Source of the DNA: CBDCOD01 sp965219665
GTDB taxonomy: Bacteria > Pseudomonadota > Gammaproteobacteria > CAKMZV01
DNA: 29,392 nt
Assembly (NCBI GenBank): GCA_965219665.1
Contig: CBDCOD010000009.1
Span: forward strand, 1 to 29,392
Direction of reading: 5' to 3'
This document shows positions 25,754-29,392 of the stretch, one piece after another. The stretch's first letter is position 1; every line of letters starts with the position of its first letter. The notes below the pieces were generated by a model that was not told where the DNA came from, did no database searches, and saw nothing but the letters and a program-made list of their open reading frames with translations. Position numbers and translations under genes: made by a program.

Positions 25754-26131
25754 ATGGCTTCATTTTCAAAACGCTCTAAATCTTGGCGAGCAGAAGTGAA
25801 TCGTTTAGGGGTACGTAAGACTGCCACTTTTGATACACGTGCACAAGCGAAGGCTTGGGCACTACATGAAGAGGCTCGTATTTTATCCACTTCTGGTCGG
25901 GAGCGTGTAGGTGCTAGAACGACGATTTTGTTGCGTGCTGCATTAGAGCTTTTCATGCAAGATGTTTTACCGTCTCGCAAATCGTACAAGAAGGAATGGG
26001 AGCGTCTTATTGTGATTAAAGTTAAGCGTCCATCGAACCCTCCGCCGCGTGTTAGGCGCATTAGTGATGAGGAGGTGCGTCTTATTCAATCGGCATTGGG
26101 CACTTGTGAGGATACACCTTGTTGGCGGTAG
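25754..26131 (+). pseudogene. Phage-type tyrosine integrase remnant
   Basis: About 125 codons. The N-terminus (1-50) is the arm-binding/Arm-DNA type opening of phage integrases: MASFSKRSKSWRAEV, then TATFDTRAQAKAWALHEEA. It continues through LLRAALELFMQDVLPSRKSYKKEWERL. It then jumps directly to VKRPSNPPPRVRRISDEEVR, which in intact integrases lies some 60 residues further on, after the SAM-like core-binding domain. An in-frame deletion has therefore removed most of that domain. The catalytic domain with the Arg-His-Arg-Tyr residues is absent: the frame ends at 26131, where a low-GC insert begins. It cannot be active. It marks an old integrative element beside apt. Confidence 0.82.
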
Positions 26132-26867
26132 TCATTTTTATTTTTTCTTTCAATTCTTCAAATATTTCTTTGTCTGCTAATATAAAAAGTAGCATTTCGA
26201 GTTCATATGGTTTTGAGTCATTTCCAAACACTTCTATCGTTGCTTTTTTAACAAAGTCGCAATAGTCAAAATAAGCTTGCTGTTGTGAAATAAATAAGGA
26301 ATGTTCTTGACTGTATTCAAAAATATGAAAAAGGTTCAGAATTGTGTTCATATCAAAATCCGATATTATTCTATTCCTTCCGCTTGGCATTGGGAAATAC
26401 AGTTCTTTAAATATTTCGTGGTTTTCACAGGTCAAAATAAGCCAATTTAGAGTGTAAATAACTCTTGAATCATAAATGACAAAATTGTCTGGGTCAATAA
26501 ATGAGGAAATTTTTGATAAAGAGGAAATGGTGCTAAATGAGTCTTTAGATAATTTCCTTTTCAGTAGTTGTTTTCTGAAGGTTTTTACTTTTTCCTTATT
26601 TCTGTCATTTGGTTTAAAGCTCCTAATCCCGCCCCAAATATTAATAATCCAAAAATCGAGTGAATCCGAGTCAGTTGTTTTCTCATACTTTTCTTTAAGT
26701 ATCCATTTTAATCGTACATTCTGGTCAAACAGAGTTTTTTCACTTAAAAGACTTTCAATTTCTGAATCGGTAAAAATTGAATCTGACAGGTCAAAAAAGA
26801 AGTCAAACCGATTTGATAAATCAATTTGATTAGAATACTCTTTTAATTTTTCAATTACGTTCTTCAT
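26082..26867 (-). CDS. Hypothetical protein, likely horizontally acquired
   Basis: A 261-aa soluble protein that I do not recognise. It is rich in Lys, Asp, Glu, Phe, Ile and Ser, and the DNA is clearly more AT-rich than the core genes. A visible conserved-looking block is SLSKISSFIDPDNFVIYDSR, followed by VIYTLNWLILT; DP..F.IYDSRV..LN blocks occur in uncharacterised bacterial proteins, some linked to DNA-binding helix-hairpin-helix folds, but this is only a resemblance. The last 10-17 codons read through the left inverted repeat into antisense of the integrase remnant, so the natural C-terminus probably ended near KIKMTTAN and has been extended by the insertion. A candidate leftward -10 (TATAAT) lies at 26937-26942. 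Confidence 0.6.
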   Translation of the reverse strand: MKNVIEKLKEYSNQIDLSNRFDFFFDLSDSIFTDSEIESLLSEKTLFDQNVRLKWILKEKYEKTTDSDSLDFWIINIWGGIRSFKPNDRNKEKVKTFRKQLLKRKLSKDSFSTISSLSKISSFIDPDNFVIYDSRVIYTLNWLILTCENHEIFKELYFPMPSGRNRIISDFDMNTILNLFHIFEYSQEHSLFISQQQAYFDYCDFVKKATIEVFGNDSKPYELEMLLFILADKEIFEELKEKIKMTTANKVYPHKCPMPIE

Positions 26868-26893
26868 TTTTAATTACCGCTAACGATTGTGTA
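26112..26893. mobile_element. Putative inserted gene cassette bounded by imperfect inverted repeats
   Basis: Left boundary 26112-26132 and right boundary 26873-26893 are imperfect inverted repeats. Read outward-in, one is ACTACCGCCAAC..TGTAT and the other ATTACCGCTAAC..GTGTA, matching at about 10 of the first 12 bases and again in GTGTA. They enclose a distinctly AT-rich gene and lie where the integrase reading frame is interrupted. No transposase is present, so mobility in trans or by recombination is inferred. The ACCGCTAAC-type flank resembles boundary sequences I associate with stand-alone gene cassettes in Bacteroidota; that is a recollection, not a search result. Confidence 0.45.
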
Positions 26894-27257
26894 AACTCTA
26901 TTGTGTTTATTCCTCCAAACTGGTGGGCTAAGCACAATTATATATATTTTTCATTTATCATTTTAATCTCTTCAATCAAAAAAATCATCGACTAGGTTTC
27001 TAATCTTATCAATTGCCTTTTTTGATACATGAGTATAAATTTCGGTCGTTCAAAGAGATATTTTTTTAAGGCTTATATGCCTTGAAGTAATTTCGTAATA
27101 ATTCAAGCAAATGCTCAGAAAGCAAACATACCCGTACTGGTACTCGTGTCAATCGCCTCATTAAGGCTTACAAATGCAATCTCACGCTCCTTTAGTTCGT
27201 TCATCTGATCGGATTGAGGGCGGATTGTCAGTCACATACACCGTGACTGATGGCGAG
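26894..27257. other. AT-rich spacer between cassette and repeat array
   Basis: No convincing full gene. It includes an ATTGTG/CACAAT inverted repeat shortly right of the cassette boundary. A hairpin AAGGC/GCCTT near 27068-27083 follows a T-run, and because the T-run precedes the stem it is not an intrinsic terminator on the + strand. From about 27120 the base composition rises towards that of coding DNA, and the ORF remnant at 27174 leads into the first repeat unit. Confidence 0.55.
26937..26942 (-). promoter_or_regulatory. Candidate -10 for the cassette gene
   Basis: A perfect TATAAT read leftward in a very AT-rich stretch, about 70 bp upstream of the hypothetical gene. No clear -35. It lies just outside the right inverted repeat, so the gene could be driven from the host side. 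Confidence 0.28.
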
Positions 27258-27293
27258 GTCTTAACACCAAAAGCGTTGGGTCGCGTCTTATGA
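27174..27293 (+). pseudogene. Short ORF remnant running into the first repeat unit
   Basis: A 39-codon frame reads MQSHAPLVRSSDRIEGG, then LSVTYTVTDGEVLTPKALGR before TGA. Its last 11 codons are the first bases of the repeat consensus. In later array units the same frame continues as RVSFELEPLVTTKPTRQPVG before TAA. Just upstream, in another frame, TRTGTRVNRLIKAYK looks coding-like and could be joined by one frameshift. I do not recognise the protein. It may be the decayed 3' end of a gene whose tail became part of the amplified unit. Confidence 0.3.
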
Positions 27294-27386
27294 GCTTGAA
27301 CTTTAACCGCTTGACAGTTGCGACCAAGCCCACTTATTTGACACTGGTTGCCAAGCCCACGCGTAGGCTAACGACTAGTCGTACAG

Positions 27387-27408
27387 ATGCTGCGACTTCG
27401 CGCAGCAT
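27387..27408. repeat. Representative 22-nt hairpin of the array (unit 1 copy)
   Basis: An 8-bp perfect stem ATGCTGCG/CGCAGCAT encloses the loop ACTTCG. The identical hairpin occurs once in every unit and in the terminal partial unit (eleven copies), making it the most conserved piece of the array. Read leftward it gives GTCATGCTGCGCGAAG, which resembles the widespread GTCATTCTGAGCGAAG-type intergenic repeats. Confidence 0.9.
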
Positions 27409-27618
27409 GACAGTTTATTGTCGCGCAGTATGACAGTTATTGTCTTAACACCAAAAGCGTTGGGTCGCGTCTCATTTGAGCTTGAACCACTGGTTACGAC
27501 CAAGCCCACGCGACAGCCCGTAGGCTAACGACTAGTCGTACAGATGCTGCGACTTCGCGCAGCATGACAGTTTATTGTCTCGCAGCATGACAGTTATTGT
27601 CTTAACACCAAAAGCGTT

Positions 27619-27659
27619 TTTGCACTTGCTGCGAGCTATGCTCGCAGTGTAGTGCAACA
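27619..27659. mobile_element. Nested 41-bp palindromic insert, copy 1
   Basis: A 41-bp sequence starting TTTGCACTTGCTGCGAGC and ending AGTGCAACA. It is flanked on both sides by GCGTT (27614-27618 and 27660-27664), where units without the insert have a single GCGTT. Ends TTGCACT/AGTGCAA and centre CTGCGAGC/GCTCGCAG are inverted repeats, as expected of a tiny MITE-like or palindromic insertion element. Confidence 0.75.
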
Positions 27660-28315
27660 GCGTTGGGTCGCGTCTCATTTGAGCTTGAACCACTGGTTAC
27701 GACTAAGCCCACGCGACAGCCCGTAGGCTAACGACTAGTCGTATAGATGCTGCGACTTCGCGCAGCATGACAGTTTATTGTCTTAACAGCATGACAGCGT
27801 TTATTGTCGCGCAGCATGACAGTTATTGTCTTAACACCAACAGCGTTGGGTTGCGTCTTATTTGAGCTTGAACCACTGGTTACGACCAAGCCCATGCGAC
27901 AGCCCGTAGGCTAACGACCAGTCGTATAGATGCTGCGACTTCGCGCAGCATGACAGTTTATTGTCGCGCAGTATGACAGTTATTGTCGCGCAGCATGACA
28001 GTTATTGTCTTAACACCAAAAGCGTTTGGGGAGCGTCTTATTTGAGCTTTAACCACTGGTTGCGACCAAGCCCACGCGACAGCCCGTAGGCTAACGACTA
28101 GTCGTACAGATGCTGCGACTTCGCGCAGCATGACAGTTTATTGTCTTTATTGTCTTAACACCAACAGCGTTGGGTTGCGTCTTATTTGAGCTTGAACCAC
28201 TGGTTGCGACCAAGCCCACGCGACAGCCCGTAGGCTAACGACCAGTCGCACAGATGCTGCGACTTCGCGCAGCATGACAGTTCATGACAGTTATTGTCTT
28301 AACACCAAAAGCGTT

Positions 28316-28356
28316 TTTGCACTTGCTGCGAGCTATGCTCGCAGTGTAGTGCAACA
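28316..28356. mobile_element. Nested 41-bp palindromic insert, copy 2
   Basis: Identical to the copy at 27619 and at the same site in its unit, again between two GCGTT pentamers (28311-28315 and 28357-28361). Identity suggests either recent insertion or spread of the insert-bearing unit by duplication. Confidence 0.75.
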
Positions 28357-28516
28357 GCGTTGGGTCGCGTCTCATTTGAGCTTGAACCGCTGGTTGCGAC
28401 CAAGCCCACGCGACAGCCCGTAGGCTAACGACTAGTCGTACAGATGCTGCGACTTCGCGCAGCATGACAGTTTATTGTCTCGCAGCATGACAGTTATTGT
28501 CTTAACACCAAAAGCG

Positions 28517-28529
28517 TGCACTTGCTGCG
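28517..28529. other. Deletion scar of the 41-bp insert
   Basis: In the eighth unit the insertion site reads GCG followed by TGCACTTGCTGCG and then GGTCGCG. The left arm of the insert is kept and the rest is lost together with the right GCGTT. This looks like an imprecise deletion product of the nested element. Confidence 0.6.
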
Positions 28530-28672
28530 GGTCGCGTCTCATTTGAGCTTGAACCGCTGGTTGCGACCAAGCCCACGCGACAGCCCGTAGGCTAACGACC
28601 AGTCGTATAGATGCTGCGACTTCGCGCAGCATGACAGTTTATGACAGTTATTGTCTTAACACCAAAAGCGTT

Positions 28673-28713
28673 TTTGCACTTGCTGCGAGCTATGCTCGCA
28701 GAGTAGTGCAACA
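28673..28713. mobile_element. Nested 41-bp palindromic insert, copy 3
   Basis: Same site and length, flanked by GCGTT at 28668-28672 and 28714-28718. It differs from the other two at one position in the right arm (GCAGAGTAGT instead of GCAGTGTAGT), so it diverged after duplication or inserted separately. Confidence 0.75.
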
Positions 28714-28975
28714 GCGTTGGGTCGCGTCTCATTTAAGCTTGAACCACTGGTTAGCGACTAAGCCCACGCGACAGCCCGTAGGCTAACGACTAGTCGTACA
28801 GATGCTGCGACTTCGCGCAGCATGACAGTTTATTGTCTCGCAGTATGACAGTTATTGTCTTATGGACGCCAAAAGCGTTTGGGGAGCGTCTTATTTGAAC
28901 TTTAACCACTGGTTGCGACCAAGCCCACGCGACAGCCCGTAGGCTAACGACTAGTCGTACAGATGCTGCGACTTC

Positions 28976-29111
28976 GCGCAGCATGACAGTTTATTGTCGC
29001 GCAGCATGACAGTTTATTGTCGCGCAGCATGACAGTTTATTGTCGCGCAGCATGACGGTTATTGTCGCGCAGCATGACAGTTTATTGTCGTGCAGCATGA
29101 CAGTTATTGTC
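28976..29111. repeat. Six tandem copies of a 22-23-bp subunit
   Basis: Head-to-tail copies of GCGCAGCATGACAGTT(T)ATTGTC at 28976, 28999, 29022, 29045, 29067 and 29090, four of 23 bp and two of 22 bp (one T fewer). Each contains GACA/TGTC arms around GTTTAT. Elsewhere in the array the subunit occurs one to three times per unit, so copy number has expanded here, probably by slippage. Confidence 0.92.
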
Positions 29112-29193
29112 TTAACACCAACAGCGTTTTTGCAGATGCTGCGACTTCGCGCAGCATGACAGTTTATTGTCTCGCAGCATGACAGTTATTGTC
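29109..29193. repeat. Terminal partial repeat unit
   Basis: It opens with GTCTTAACACCAACAGCG, then TTTTTGCA (the start of the 41-bp insert) joined directly to GATGCTGCGAC of the conserved hairpin, followed by two short subunits. The whole middle of the unit is missing, consistent with a deletion between the insert arm and the hairpin. The array ends at 29193. Confidence 0.75.
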
Positions 29194-29235
29194 GTAAGGT
29201 GTGTTTTTCAAAGCAGGGAATTGATAGGGAAACTA

Positions 29236-29392
29236 TTATTTCCAAGTTTCATGCGCCACAGGAAGTTTATTTAGTTCATCTTTGTACAGTCGCCATTTCG
29301 GTAAAAACAGATCCATCAAAGATACAAATCTTTGGTTATGAGTGGGCTCTAATAAGTGAGCCATCTCGTGTACAACAAGATATTCGAGGCAT
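29236..29392 (-). CDS. YgjP/SprT-like zinc metallopeptidase, C-terminal end only
   Basis: The last 51 codons of a gene entering from the right edge. They show LEYLVVHEMAHLLEPTHNQ, with the zinc-binding HEMAH motif and the downstream His, then FVSLMDLFLPKWRLYKDELN and a final AHETWK. This matches the C-terminus of the YgjP-like (DUF45, M48-related) metallopeptidase family, which normally has about 230-250 residues. Members often sit next to type I restriction genes, so the DNA beyond the window may be a defence locus (inference). Its stop lies 43 bp from the repeat array, so the array would be in its 3' untranslated region or downstream flank. Confidence 0.85.
   Translation of the reverse strand, partial: CLEYLVVHEMAHLLEPTHNQRFVSLMDLFLPKWRLYKDELNKLPVAHETWK

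Larger units (their letters stand above)
27258..29193. repeat. Composite palindrome-rich tandem array (10 units plus 1 partial)
   Basis: Units begin at GTCTTAACACC: 27258, 27442, 27599, 27828, 28007, 28152, 28296, 28499, 28653, 28857 (variant opening GTCTTATGGACGCC), then a partial one from 29109. The core GTAGGCTAACGAC recurs at 27363, 27520, 27723, 27906, 28086, 28230, 28420, 28587, 28778 and 28939, that is every 144-203 bp. Each unit contains a TTGGGTCGCGTC segment, GCTTGAACC/GGTT..CAAGC complementarity, the palindrome ACGACTAGTCGT (or ACGACCAGTCGT), and a hairpin ATGCTGCG-ACTTCG-CGCAGCAT ending in GACAGTTTATTGTC. Variant classes exist: a GGGGAGCGTC type at the fifth and tenth units and a GGGTTGCGTC type at the fourth and sixth. 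No spacers of unique sequence and no cas genes are seen, so it is not CRISPR. Confidence 0.93.

Noticed and set aside
27068..27083. Intrinsic terminator
   Set aside because: The AAGGC/GCCTT stem is preceded, not followed, by the T-run on the plus strand, and the stem is short.
28235..28984. Minus-strand ORFs of 64-76 aa (MLREVAAS..)
   Set aside because: They are frames through the repeat units. Copies fall in different frames and end at random points, so they were not listed as genes.
27258..29193. CRISPR array
   Set aside because: Units are 145-250 bp and similar along their whole length; there are no unique spacers of uniform size and no cas genes.
27258..29193. Integron attC array
   Set aside because: GTTAGCC on the minus strand only partly resembles the GTTRRRY core, there are no cassette ORFs between repeats and no integron integrase.

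Overview
The window looks like a chromosomal segment of a proteobacterium, most likely gammaproteobacterial or possibly betaproteobacterial, with moderately AT-rich DNA. The basis is gene order: rpmB-rpmG-mutM, rnc-era-recO-pdxJ-acpS, ribH-nusB and lptC-lptA-lptB, plus Mpl, a MetA-type homoserine acyltransferase and LuxS. Cytochrome c maturation is of the ResB/CcsA type (System II). No rRNA, tRNA or CRISPR was seen.

Layout of the core part (1-25478). A leftward rpmB-rpmG-mutM operon opens the window; mutM runs off the left edge. A 372-bp divergent spacer follows. A tightly packed rightward run from 1508 then carries gatC-gatA-gatB (Gln-tRNA/Asn-tRNA amidotransferase), rnc, era, recO, pdxJ and acpS. 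It is followed by an unrecognised 162-aa protein and a 57-aa single-span membrane protein. From 25478 back to 8949 all genes are leftward and nearly gapless: apt, luxS, mtnN, a Wzy_C/O-antigen-ligase-like membrane protein with TPRs, resB, ccsA, dsbA, ribH, nusB, lptC, lptA, lptB, an RND transporter, a P-loop ATPase, metA and mpl. Many junctions are 4-nt ATGA overlaps, so translational coupling is likely. Recurring themes are the methionine/activated methyl cycle with adenine salvage (metA, luxS, mtnN, apt), the envelope (Lpt export, RND pump, O-antigen-type ligase, murein recycling) and periplasmic thiol/haem chemistry (dsbA, ccsA, resB).

The right end (25479-29392) is an accessory region. 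It holds a tyrosine-integrase remnant with an internal in-frame deletion. This is cut by a low-GC hypothetical gene that sits between imperfect inverted repeats, as in a transferred cassette. After an AT-rich spacer comes a roughly 1.9-kb array of ten diverged repeat units of about 145-250 bp plus one partial unit. Each unit is rich in palindromes. Three units carry an identically placed 41-bp palindromic insert flanked by a 5-bp direct repeat (GCGTT), and others carry apparent deletion scars of it. Inside the last full unit a 22-23-bp subunit has expanded to six copies. The window ends in the C-terminus of a YgjP/SprT-like zinc metallopeptidase transcribed towards the array. The array and its nested insert are the least ordinary things here.
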